NCBI GenBank assembly: GCA_029891385.1
Contig: CM057234.1
Coordinates: forward strand, 27,080,350-27,144,349
Length of the DNA stretch: 64,000 nucleotides
DNA from: Erythroxylum novogranatense
Taxonomy: Eukaryota > Streptophyta > Magnoliopsida > Malpighiales > Erythroxylaceae
Direction: 5' to 3'
Part shown: in pieces, positions 22,253 to 33,277 of the stretch
Layout of the letters: every line of letters starts with the position of its first letter
How positions within the stretch are numbered: the stretch's first letter is position 1
Notes under the pieces: model-generated
Told to the model about the DNA's origin: nothing
Database searches by the model: none
The model's input: the letters and a program-made list of their open reading frames with translations, nothing else
Translations under genes and position numbers: made by a program

Positions 22253-22427
22253 ACAAGCCAGGTAGCACGGTCACAACAACGAAATGAAAATGAAAAGTGT
22301 CACATGAGCATCGCATATGTTTATGATTGACTGTGAAATGTGAAAAAAGAAATTGCATGTGATATTCTGTAAATGCTATTGTGTGATTATGTGATATTTG
22401 GGAAATTGATTGTGAATGCATAAGTTG

Positions 22428-22469
22428 AGTGAACCATCGATGATGGTTTCTCACTGAGTTCGCAAACTC
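22428..22469 (+). other. Hairpin pair upstream of second acceptor, array LTR 1
   Basis: 22428-22455: AGTG + AACCATC pairs with GATGGTT + CACT around a GAT loop with a small bulge. 22456-22469: GAGTT-CGCA-AACTC. The acceptor TTTTTCAG ends 25 nt later. Present in every array LTR and in three other families. Confidence 0.75.
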
Positions 22470-22907
22470 ACCCAACATTGCAATTATTTTTCAGGAATTG
22501 AAGAGTATCCCGTTAGTGAAACGGGGGTATGGTTACTGCAAGAGGGTAAGAGTTGAGGTCGGGATCAGTCTCATGTCTGCATTTGAGTCATTTTGGTTAT
22601 ATGAGAAACATTATATTTTCGCGGTTTAATACTGGTATTGTATTGGGCCTAAGTTGGATATGAATAAGGTGTGTATAAATTGGTTTATGACTGAACTTGC
22701 ATTTTGATTGGAAACGATTTCGTATTAATGTAGGCCCAAATTAATTGCTGATAGTTGCGCACTCTATTGTTTTCAAAAAGAAATTAATTGGTTTTTCGAG
22801 TTTTAAATCGATGTGACCGTTCTAGCATACTATCCTCGTGAGGCACGGGCTCGGATATCACCATCGATATCGGGTTCAGGTCTTGTGGGAGTGGGATGCT
22901 ACATTTG

Positions 22908-22920
22908 TGGTATCAGAGGC
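22908..22920 (+). other. Primer-binding site (initiator tRNA-Met), array unit 1
   Basis: TGGTATCAGAGGC, 4 nt after the LTR end; the perfect site would read TGGTATCAGAGCC. The same site is at 28444 and 43464, at the two other LTR/internal joints. Confidence 0.88.
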
Positions 22921-25664
22921 CAGAAGTACGATTGTACGTGGGCATTCTAAAAAATGTGTCAAGTCACATGCATCTAAGTCATGTCACGGCAGACAATGAT
23001 AACTGATCCCTAGTCTAGCATATGTGTCACATGCACGAGCATGTATCAGTCGATTAAGCGGTTAGAAATAGAGAGGAAATGATAATACGGTAGAATGTGA
23101 AAAAGGGAAGTTGTGAACATCGTAGGATAAGAAAAAGTGTATGGTTCGATCTGGAAAATGAACATTTAGTGTATTGGTATTGATGGATATACGATGAAAT
23201 ACAATATGAGAGTGATACTGAGATATGTCCTTGATTGTAGGATAGACGCGAATATAGACTTGTGGATTGATAGAGGAAACAGAGATATAATAGAAATGGT
23301 CAGATTGGAAGTGTATAATCGTAGTGGATGAAAATAAAATGCTCCAATTGGGATTGATCACAGTGCCAACTGTGAATCAATTACGTTAGTGAGAAATCAA
23401 GAATGATTGTATATTTGTGATATTAATTTGAGTGTAACAATATATGGGTATGATGCAATAGTGAAAAGATTGAAATGTAAGACCATGATAATGGTAGAAA
23501 AAAAAGAGAGAAGGATGTTCTGATTATATGGATTATGACATAGATTGATCTACATGGGCTATTGTGTATAGCTGAATTTCCTAAGGCATTGAGAATGACC
23601 GATGTTAACTATGGTGATTTGTTGATGATTGGAAATTTCGTGAGCGATATTGATGAAAATAGTAAGAGATGACTAAATTGAATAGTGATTAATGCAAGGG
23701 CCAGATTCGAGTATCTTTTTTGTAATTATGTTCCGAAAGTACGAAATTGATTTGATGAATGTTTATTCGATCCAGGCAGTGATCTATTGCAAATAAATTG
23801 GATTTTTTGGAGAAATTATGGTAAGGAAAGGAAACATGTGTTAGAATATGATATGATGAAATTGAGAAAATTATAAGAAATTGTTCCTCATTGGAGATTT
23901 TCGATATTTAAAGAGTTATGTAAATCAATCATGGGTATAAGGAGTTCATTATATTACAGAAGGGTAAAGTGTTTTAATTGTGTTTAGAGTGGATAGTGAC
24001 TATGATCATCGATGATCGATTGAATGCATTTGAAAAGTGAAGAGGATAAATTGGCACAGTAGAGGAAATTTTATATCCTGTAAGTTTCATAAGAGTGAAT
24101 CCTAGCTGGACCAAAATAAATTATGGATGAATTAGTGTTCGAACATGGCATATTGGGAGATTAAATGAAAATAGAGGTATTGGTAAAATGCAAAATTGTA
24201 TAGAAGATATATACATGAAATTTGGAGATTAATTGGAATTGGTTATATGCCGGATACGTCCAGAAATTGCGAAAGTTCAAAAATGTTTGAGGAAAAACGT
24301 GTGAATTATATGATTGATGAGTGTAAAAAGAGATATTTGAGATTTTTCGACATGGATAGAAATGTCCCAGTAAAGGTTATGATGCAATCTGAGGAAATTG
24401 TGTAAAGTGATTTTGTACCTAGGTATAAGTATAACTTTATGGGCGGTATTATGATTGACGATTTGAAATTTGTTGTACCGAGTATTGCTTTAGAAGCTTG
24501 GAGACATTAATTGTACAGAAACAATTAGAGATCCCAGTGACTGTGCAAATTGAAAGATTTGAAAAGGATTGTGTAATTGAATATTTCAGTATTAAGCTAG
24601 AAATGCAATTAAATGGATTGAACAGGAAACAATTGGGCGATAAGGTTAATAAACCTAGCGTATAAATTGTCGAGTTAGCAAAGGGGCAAAGCAGAAGTAT
24701 TATTCGCTATTGGAATTCTGAAACTGATGTGTATAAAAAGGATTGGCAGAAACTCGAATTGAGAATTTAGATGTTGCAAACCTTATAAAAGAATTATGAA
24801 TGAATCCAAATTTTGAGTGAATGATCTTTAGGATTGAAGTAAGAGATGTGAGTGATACCTCTAAGAAATTGTTAGGGAAATCGCGAGAATCGATCAGGGA
24901 ATTATGGTTTAGTAAGAGTATATTGAAAGAGTAATTGATGGTTTAGAATGAAAAATCGAATGGTTACAAGTGAGATGAACCAACAGACTTGACTGTTGGA
25001 GTCTATAGGAACATGAGATTGATGTATAGTCTAGATTGTTTGTGAGCATATCAATTGTTATATTGGTGTCACCATTTGAATAGTGTATAAGGTTGATAAG
25101 TAAAGTAAATCGGTAATAGGGATTAAGCAATCCAAGTTAATGACAATGTGTCGAGTTGATTCATTATCGAGGTTATAGAATCTGATGAGATTAGTGTTTT
25201 AAATACTAAAGTGGTGTAATCTGACAAGCAATAAGTGAAATGCTTCATAATGTATCGCCTCGGCCAAAATGCATAGGTGGAGACAAAGGTAAATGGGGGG
25301 AAAACTAAATTCATGATTAAATGGCCTCTATGTGATGGTGGTGTTAATGATTGGTGAGAAAGTTTAAGACCTAAAAGATGATTCGGATTCAGAATGTGTG
25401 ATGTAGATCGGATTAGGAAATATTGTTGTAATTTGGTATATGTATTAGTGATAACGAAAGTGAAGAATTGCGTGTAGTCATGAGAAATCAGTATGATAGT
25501 ATAAAGATTGAGAAAGGAAGAAGAGTAATTGATTGTATTGATTCAGTATATTTGACAGAAATTGGTCATGTAGTGGAATAAGTGGGAAATAGTAGATATG
25601 GATCGAAACAATTCCCCTGTTCTCTGGTCAATCGTATTTGAAATTTCGAGGAAGAAATTTTATT

Positions 25665-25675
25665 AGGAGGGGAGA
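25665..25675 (+). other. Polypurine tract, array unit 1
   Basis: AGGAGGGGAGA, 2 nt before the next LTR. Repeated at about 40690-40700 and 50844-50854, and identical to the Tekay tract. Confidence 0.85.
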
Positions 25676-25677
25676 AT

Positions 25678-28439
25678 TGTAACATCCCGTTACCGATGTG
25701 ATGGGTAAATTGGTAAAGTGGAACGGGTTAGGTTTTTTACCGCGCATTATCGACTGAGTATTCATTTGGCCTCTAGTTGGAGAGGACTGAGTTTTTTAGC
25801 ACATGCACTGGTAGGTACATGCATTCATGATGTTTTCCCGGCATTTGATTGTGATATAGATAGGAATTGTGAATTTGCGAGACAATTAGATTTGATATTG
25901 ATTTATCAAGAATTTGGAATAATTGGGCTTGAAAAATTTGATTGGAGATGTTTTAGAGTAATTGCTCATTGATAGTGAACTTTAGGAAATTTTTCTGAAA
26001 ATTCGGGAGGAAATGTCCGGACCAGAATTTTTCTGAGTGGCGGACCGATTGACTGAATAGGATCGAAATAATTGTCTTATGGCAATGGGAAAGTTTGATT
26101 TATGATTTTAGAAATTAATATGACGAGCCATTAAAATTTGGAGACGGAATGGACTGGAAATAAATTGAAAAGAGAAATACATTTAGAGGAAAGAGACCGG
26201 AGGCTGATTGTTTAACCTTTAAAAGGCTTAGGGTTTGAATTTGGCAAACAAGGAAAATCCTCCTCTCCCTAGGATACGATTCTCCTCCATCGATTGATCC
26301 CCTGTTTTTCCTCCTTGCATGATTGATCGTTGGCTTGTTGTTTGCTTCTTCTTCCTTGTGCAAATCCCAACCTAAACCCTAAGGAAGATGATGTGTGGTA
26401 TGGCTTTGGGAGCTAAACCGTAGTGTTAAAGGTTTAGGGATTTTCTGAGATTCGAAGGTTTTGAGTTTGATTTGGTAAGTATATGATTTAATATTGTTAT
26501 TTATTGTGTTTAAAGCATGCATGGGGTTAATTGTTAGAGATTAAAGTGTTTGAGTTAAGTTAGAACTGATTTTAGTGAGAGAAAAGAGAGAAAATGCTTC
26601 AGAGAAGACGAACCAGGCTCGCGACGTCATGCGATTTAATAAAATAATTAGACGTCATGACGAGAAAAGTGTTAGACACCGCGGCGAGGAAAGGAGTTTA
26701 CGTCATGACGAAAGAAGGTTATGTACGTCATGGCGACGCCTTTTTGACGTCGCGACGAAGGCTTGAAGTCGCGACGAGGGAGACATTTCTGAATGGAATC
26801 AATTTGGCTTTTGAGTCATAACTTTTGATGTAGACCTCCAATTGAGGTGATGTTTGATTCGTTGTGACCTAGAGAAAGAGGTCTACCATTGAAGTAAAAG
26901 AAAGTAAGAATGTGATTGTATTTTTTCTAAAGATTGTTATTGAAAATTGAATATATAATGTGAGACTTTGAAAATGAAGTCAATGCTACTGGGAACTTTA
27001 GAAACTGAGCATAAGAGAATGAATTCGATTTGACTTTGAGATACTACCATAGCGAGAATGATTTGATAAATTGATTGGAAATTTGAATTGATATTGGAAG
27101 TTCTGTAATATAAAGCCAATATTAATCAATTGAGTGGAAAGTTAGAATTTGACAAAAGAAAATAGAAAGTGGGAAATGGTACCGGGAAAATCATGAATAA
27201 GCATAGTACCTCTTTTATTCAAGGCATGTGCATCATCAATTATGTTTGACTGTGCATTTTGGTAATGAATGGAATTATTTGATTGTTATAGAGGTTCCGA
27301 TGGATCGATAATCCATGGATCGTGCTTAGACTTCCAGGCAGGTAGCTCAGAAGTTCAGGTGAGTAACCTAGTTGGTTTCTCAACCCTTATGTGTTACATT
27401 TTGTGCACTTATGCCATGTGGAGAAAGGAAGGATTATGTGTGTTTGTGTTGATTGATTTCGGACCACAGGTGTTCGAAATATTTGGTATGTGTTATAGAA
27501 GTGTTAAATGTACATAATTGGAAATTGAATTGGTTAAATGTGAAATGGGACATTGGGTGGTAAGTTGTGACACAGAATTTGTAAATTGGAACATGTGCAT
27601 TCATGCATAATTGCATGATCAGATAATGGCAGTTGTGACCGGTGGAGCCAACGTATATGAGAGCTTAAAGCTCAACGCACAGGACCTCAGGTCAAACGTA
27701 TTCAGAGCCACTGGCTCAATGTATCAGGGCATATCACGCCCAACGTTTATCAGAGCCTCAAGCTCAATGCAATGTGCCCGTCACTGGGACAGTTTCAGGC
27801 GCACGGTCACAACAACGAAATGAAAATGAAAAGCGTCACATGAGCATCTCATATGTATATGATTGACTGTGAAATGTGAAAAAAGAAATTGCATGTGATA
27901 TTCTGTAAATGCTATTGTGTGATTATGTGATATTTGGGAAATTGATTGTGAATGCATGAGTTGAGTGAACCATCGATGATGGTTTCTCACTGAGTTCGCA
28001 AACTCACCCAACATTGCAATTATTTTTCAGGAATTGAAGAGTATCCCATTAGTGAAACGGGGGTATGGTTACTGCAAGAGGGTAAGAGTTGAGGTCGGGA
28101 TCAGTCTCATGTCTGCATTTGAGTCATTTTGGTTATATGAGAAACATTGTATTTTCGCGGTTTAATACTGGTATTGTGTTGGGCCTAAGTTGGATATGAA
28201 TAAGGTGTGTATAAATTGGTTTATGACTGAACTTGCATTTTGATTGGAAACGATTTCGTATTAACGTAGGCCCAAATTAATTGTTGATAGTTGCGCACTC
28301 TATTGTTTTCAAAAAGAAATTAATTGGGTTTTCGAGTTTTAAATCGATGTGACCTTTCTAGCATACTATCCTCGTGAGGCACGGGCTCGGATATCACCAT
28401 CGATATCGAGTTCAGGTCTTGCGGGAGTGGGATGCTACA
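25678..28439 (+). repeat. LTR 2 of the tandem array (2,762 bp)
   Basis: Preceded by a polypurine tract and followed by a primer site, so it serves as 3' LTR of unit 1 and 5' LTR of unit 2. First donor at 26475, mini-exon 27292-27358, hairpins 27661-27790, acceptor at 28030. Its palindrome cluster (26629-26778) is the most CpG-decayed of the four. One hairpin reads GAGCC-TCA-AGCTC, a broken pair. Confidence 0.94.
27292..27358 (+). other. Putative LTR mini-exon (67 nt), array LTR 2
   Basis: Same flanking TTATAG and GTGAGTAACC as LTR 1, with a single visible difference inside (GCTCAG for GCTCGG). Confidence 0.45.
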
Positions 28440-29056
28440 TTTGTGGTATCAGAGGCCAGAAGTACGATTGTACATGGGCATTCTGAAAAATGTGTCAAGT
28501 CACATGCATCTAAGTCATGTCACAGCAGACAATGATAACTGATCCCCAGTCTAGCATATGTGTCACATGCATGAGCATGTATCAGTCGATTAAGCGGTTA
28601 GAAATAGAGAGGAAATGATAATACGGTAGAATGTGAAAAAGGGAAGTTGTGAACATCGTAGGATAAGAAAAAGTGTATGGTTCGATCTGGAAAATGAACA
28701 TTTAGTGTATTGGTGTTGATGGATATACGATGAAATACAATATGAGAGTGATACTGAGATATGTCCTTGATTGTAGGATAGACGCGATGATTGAGCCAAG
28801 TTTATATTATAAATTGGCTACATTTTCATAGCTGCTTATGCATGTATTGACTCCTGATTGATGATTTTTGTGCTTAAATTGGTTCCTCATACTGAGTTCT
28901 TTCAATTCTCAATTTGTCAGTGAATTGTCATGATTTGATACTTATATTTCCACAATTTTATTGGGACAATTGATACTGCAAGTTGTTGTTTTGTTGTTAT
29001 TTAATTTCAGGAACAAAGGAGTCAACGTCAGGAAGTCAACAGTCAAAGTCTTTCCA

Positions 29057-29200
29057 CACGTCGCGACGCATGGCATTTCACACGACGCGGCGAACATACT
29101 TCCACACGTCGCGGCGCAGGATGATGCAGACGACGCGACTAGCAGACGATTGCACACGTCGCGACGAATTTATTTGATTTATTTTGTTTGTCGCGACGAA
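29057..29200 (+). repeat. CGTCGCGACG palindrome cluster, Athila-like 5' LTR
   Basis: Cores CACGTCGCGACG, CACGACGCGGCG, CACGTCGCGGCG and CACGTCGCGACG, then TGTCGCGACG, spaced 20-35 nt. In the 3' LTR (37007-37157) most cores have lost or changed bases. Cores lie about 65-210 nt upstream of the TATA box, i.e. in U3. Confidence 0.78.
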
Positions 29201-29266
29201 CGAGCGGATACCTGACTTCTTATGGAAAGTTTTGTCTCACTGTTCCAACCCGGCCCGTGACCCATC

Positions 29267-29273
29267 ATATAAG
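29267..29273 (+). promoter_or_regulatory. TATA box of the Athila-like LTR
   Basis: ATATAAG within CCCATCATATAAGACTTG, conserved in the 3' LTR near 37219-37230. Transcription would start near 29300. Confidence 0.65.
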
Positions 29274-30276
29274 ACTTGCTATTTTTAGGTCATCGAGAGA
29301 CTTTTGTCAAGTAGACTTTTGGAATACAGAGACGGCTTGGAACGCAGACTCTGGAAGGAGAAGACCTTCACATTTTTATCATCGTCTACCATCATCACCA
29401 CAGTCGCCATCATCACCGTCATCGTCTTCTGCAAACATGAGCCTCGTTCATTCTCCAGTATCCGAGGGATCGACCGGAGTCATGCGTAGCTAAGCCAACC
29501 TTCCTCTTGAAGATGTAGCAATGGCTTGAGTTTACAGAGCTTCAAAGGGGAGTAATCACTTAGTATCTGAAGTCTAGTATATTTGTGTAAACTTCTGAGT
29601 TAGAGGATTGCATCGATATATTTAGATTAGCATTGTTATAGTTTAACCGTGTGTTGATACTATGTTGAGATTTGGACAAGTGATTTGTAGAATGTTTTGT
29701 GCTTAATATATGATAGTTTCATATATGTCATTGGATACTGCATTCACGGTTTTAATCTGCCTAGTTGTGTTTGATTGAGATTGTTGTGTTTTATTCATTT
29801 GACCAATTGCATTTGCTTGTCCAATTGTCACACTAAGGTTTTCAACAAAGATTTAAATGATGGAGTTCATTAATTAAATCTTTAGACCTAAAGAGTTCTT
29901 TAGGGTTGATCTTTCAAACTTAGTGGATTGTATCCCGAAAACCATTTTTGAACCGTGATAGCTTTGAGCCTCATTTTCAAAAGGATTTTATCAATTTGAT
30001 TCTATCCAATTTTATTTATTGCATCATTTACAAAATTCCAAAAATATTGTTTTATACTTTTGTCCAGTTTGATTACTTTTCGGTTTGACAAAATACTAAA
30101 CCCCGCTTATCAACTTCAATTGCAATTTTGACATTTAAATTAGATTAGACCATTTTATTTGGTTCCAGTTAAGTGAGACGACCGAGATTGCATCCTACAC
30201 CGCAATCTTGAATTTATTCTATTTGACCGATTTCAAGGATCGATCGTAAGATCGCATCGACGTAACCGCGATCAAA

Positions 30277-30295
30277 TTGGCGTCGTTCTTTGGGG
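30277..30295 (+). other. Primer-binding site, Athila-like derivative
   Basis: TTGGCGTCGTTCTTTGGGG, two bases after the LTR end. It is a decayed form of the TTGGCGCCGTTGCCGGGG site seen in the outer Athila element at 59745-59762. Confidence 0.75.
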
Positions 30296-30590
30296 AACCA
30301 AGTAATTGGTTTACCATCGGATAGCCATTGTCATTTTGACTTATCGTTGATAATAGGAATCATTGTTTTGATTGCATTTAGATAGTTTGATTTTACACTT
30401 GTTCATAGTATAGATTTGATTTCCTTTTGCACGCATACATCATACTTTGATCTTATTTCATACTTTACACATTTTTCACATACACACTCATACATACATT
30501 CATACATCCATACTCTCACATTCATCGATTTCACTTTTATCTGATTTTGTGTGACTTTGAGCATTTTGATACCATTCTTTAGTTTGTGGA

Positions 30591-31463
30591 TTGCTTTTGG
30601 TGCATGCCGGAGAGGTAAACTTGTTCAGCCCATCCCAAGTTGAGAGACATTTGAGGAGACTTAGAAAAGAGAGGAAAGAACAAGAGAGACTGAGAGTAGT
30701 TGACCTAGAAAGTGAGAACATGGCTGAGAACCCAAACATTTACCCCAATCCTGATTATCCTGTTCACCAAACTAGAAATGGGACTAATGGAGGAAATGGT
30801 GAGCATGAGAGAGTAGGGGAAAACATTGAAAACCGAGACGAGGGACAATTAGGGAAGCAACCACTTGATGTTCATTATGATCCATTTACTGCTGCTTGCC
30901 CTAATTTTGATGTTAATTTTGAGATTAAAGGCTTATTGATTAATTCTCTTCCCAAATTTCATGGCTTGGCAGGAGAGGATCCATATATGCACCTACAGGC
31001 TTTGACAATGATCTGCCAGAGTATGAAGCCAGTGGGAGCTACCTTGGATCAAGTACTTTGGAAGGTGTTTCACTTGTCATTGGAGGGGAAAGCAAGAGAG
31101 TGGTACATGAGTCTTCCGAGGCATGTGGCCAATGCTTACCATAGCTGGGCCAATCTGAGGAGGGCCTTTCTGGAGAAATACTTTCCAGCTTCCAGGACAT
31201 CTTCCATGAGGAAGGAGATTTATTCAGCCCGTCAGGATTATGAAGAGTCACTGTATGACTATTGGAACCGTTTCCAAGACCTTCTTTCTAGATGCCCCGA
31301 TCACCAGATTCCTGATGAGCAATTGGTGCAATACTTTTATGATGGGTTGAAGAGCCAGGAGAAGGGTATGTTAGATGCTGCATTTGGAGGATCTCTGATT
31401 GACCTTACAGCATTGGAAGCATGGGATTTGATCAAGAAAATGGCTTTAAACCATCGCAGATAA
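30591..31463 (+). CDS. Athila-type Gag, N-terminal and capsid part
   Basis: An open frame of 290 residues; the start used is the first Met, but M at 30721 (MAENPNIYPN) may be the true one because a charged Arg/Glu-rich run precedes it. The capsid part is clear: LINSLPKFHGLAGEDPYMHL, then KVFHLSLEGKAREWYMSLP, RRAFLEKYFPASRTSSMRKE, YDYWNRFQDLLSRCPDH and LVQYFYDGL. It would assemble the particle. This is the best-preserved coding frame of the element, without internal stops, and ends at a TAA at 31461-31463 where the family normally continues. A stop plus frame shift separates it from the zinc-knuckle part. Confidence 0.85.
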   Translation: MLLVHAGEVNLFSPSQVERHLRRLRKERKEQERLRVVDLESENMAENPNIYPNPDYPVHQTRNGTNGGNGEHERVGENIENRDEGQLGKQPLDVHYDPFTAACPNFDVNFEIKGLLINSLPKFHGLAGEDPYMHLQALTMICQSMKPVGATLDQVLWKVFHLSLEGKAREWYMSLPRHVANAYHSWANLRRAFLEKYFPASRTSSMRKEIYSARQDYEESLYDYWNRFQDLLSRCPDHQIPDEQLVQYFYDGLKSQEKGMLDAAFGGSLIDLTALEAWDLIKKMALNHRR

Positions 31464-31887
31464 AGGTCGAGATCAAAGAGGAGTGCATGAGTTGGGAGCC
31501 TTGACGGCTCAAGCTAAAAGAATGGAGAGCCTAGAGTCGAAAGTGGACTCTTTGGAGAGTCGGATATCATCACAACTATCTTGCATCACTGCTGAGCTGA
31601 AGAATTTGAATGTACAACACTCTACTTCTTCAACAGAGCTTACCGCACCTAGTTGTGAAAATTGTGGGTCGGTAATGCATATTTCGAGCGTTTGCCCAGG
31701 TAGATATAAGGAAGTCTCGGCAATGTATCAAGGTAGGCAAAATCAGAAATGGGACCCATACTCCAACACCTACAATGAGGGATGGAAATCAATCGAGATT
31801 GATTGGAGGAATGAGGAGAACAGAGCTCGAGGCGATTTTCACAAGGAGGAGGAGCCGACTTCCACTAGCCAGTTCCCCAATCAATAG
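31464..31887 (+). pseudogene. Athila-type Gag C-terminus with zinc knuckle
   Basis: The frame from 31483 continues gag. It starts with a coiled-coil-like stretch (MESLESKVDSLESRISSQL), then CENCGSVMHISSVC, which fits C-x2-C-x4-H-x4-C of an RNA-binding knuckle at about residues 58-71, then a Gln/Asn-rich tail. It is in another frame than the capsid part, so it is expressed only if the shift is bypassed. Confidence 0.8.
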
Positions 31888-33277
31888 CAAGCCCTGGTAG
31901 TCCCACCAAAGGAGGATACCAATCAGTTGCTCCACAGTATGATGACCTTGATGAAGGAAGAGAGGGATTCCAATGCTAACCAGTTTAATGCAATTGCTTC
32001 TTTGATTCAACAGGATTCCTCAAAGACTCTTGCCAGATTCAATGCCTTGGAGAAAGAATGGATCAATGGGAGACTAAGGCGAGAACATCAATTCCTATGT
32101 CACTCGGTTGTCTAACAACATGAGTGAAAATCAAAGTAAAAGCAAAGGAGCCATTCCTTCCAATACTTGTGATGAACCCAAGAGTCTTAATGCCATTGCC
32201 CTCGGGAGTGGAAAGCAAGTGAGGTTCAAGCCTCAAGATGAAGATGAGCCATGTGAGGATGAGATTGATAGTGAGCCAAGACCTCCAACAAGGGTAATGA
32301 GATCGAAAAGTGCCGAGAGGAGGACCCATTGAAAGAAAGGAAGAGACTCACAACAACCGAGAAGGAAACAACTCCAAGAGATTCTAAAGAGAAAGCAGAA
32401 GTGGAGAGTCAAGTAAGCAAGCGGGTAAAGGTAAGGAGGTAAGTATTCAGGACCTTCCTTTTCCCAATTCATATTTAATGAGTAAGCTTAAATGAGAAAC
32501 AACATGAGAAAGAAATCATTGATTTGTTTGGGAAAGTGGAAGTGAATGTACCTTTGCTTGATCTAGTGAAGAGAGTTCCGCCTATGCTAAGTATTTGAAG
32601 GATTTGTGCATGAATAAGAGAAAGTTTAGGACAAATGAAAGAGTCCAGTGAGCTCCAATGTGTCGCATTATTCAAGCCCCAAATACTGTCAAGTGTCAAG
32701 ACCTGGATCTTTTACCATCCCTTGCACTTTAGGAAAAGTGACCATCGGAGAGCTTTATTAGATTTGGGGCTGCTATCAATGTGATGCCTAAATCGGTCTA
32801 TGAGAACCTAGGGTGAAAAGCATAAAACCTACATCCATAGTGTTACAATTGGTGATAGGTCTTTTAGGCATCCAAAGGGGATAATTGAGGATATCTTAGT
32901 CCAAGTTAAAGGTCTAGTTTTCCCGCTGATTTTTATGTACTTGACATGTCTCATCGAGGTTGTGCAGATACTTCACCGATTCTCGGACGACCCTTCCTTG
33001 AACAAAGAAGCACCATGATTAGCATGAAGGAAGGAAGATAACCATGGAGGTTGGCGATCAAAGGGTGAGCTTCAACATGTATGAAGCAATGAAGCACCCC
33101 CATGAGGATTACTCCTTGCTTGGAGTAAATATGCTTGACACGGTTATTGATGATGCATGTTGTGATTTTGCACAAACTTTGACATCTTCTACTGACACTC
33201 TTCTTGGAGAACATTTGCTTGCTGATGATTTTGTAGGAGAGACTCCAAGTCAGGAGTTAGATATTAAGCTGCACTAG
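31888..33277 (+). pseudogene. Remains of the Athila protease region
   Basis: Short frames only. The retropepsin site is seen at about 32757-32813 as a LDLGAAINVMPKSVYENL segment, and the later GRPFL motif at about 32970-33000. After it, 33044-33277 reads MEVGDQRVSFNMYEAMKHP, typical of the segment after protease in Athila elements. Upstream, 31927-32115 and 32108-32332 are frame-broken linker. RT should follow but does not: after 33277 the sequence passes into non-coding DNA. Confidence 0.75.

Larger units (their letters stand above)
20124..22903 (+). repeat. LTR 1 of the tandem array (2,780 bp)
   Basis: Leader signals: AT-rich TATA-like CTTTAAAAGG near 20662, first donor TTG|GTAAGTATAT at 20921, GC palindromes 21069-21241, acceptor TTGTTATAG at 21755, mini-exon, donor CAG|GTGAGTAACC at 21823, hairpin row 22125-22252, hairpin pair 22428-22469, acceptor TTATTTTTCAG at 22494. 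The sixth hairpin and its flank (22239-22275) resemble LTR family 3 more than the other three array LTRs. Confidence 0.94.
22904..25677 (+). other. Internal domain 1 of the tandem array (2,774 bp, non-coding)
   Basis: Begins with the primer site and ends with the polypurine tract AGGAGGGGAGA (25665-25675). I see no Gag, RT, RNase H or integrase motif on either strand; all frames are short and change between the three copies. It lacks a 27-bp segment present in copies 2 and 3 (compare 25001 with about 40000). Confidence 0.85.
28788..30274 (+). repeat. 5' LTR of the Athila-like derivative
   Basis: Collinear with 36745-38235. It carries the palindrome cluster 29057-29200 and a TATA box. It ends CCGCGATCA just before the primer site. 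Confidence 0.93.

Noticed and set aside
22908..22920. tRNA gene
   Set aside because: Only the short stretch complementary to a tRNA 3' end is present; no cloverleaf around it. The same holds for 10035, 28444 and 43464.
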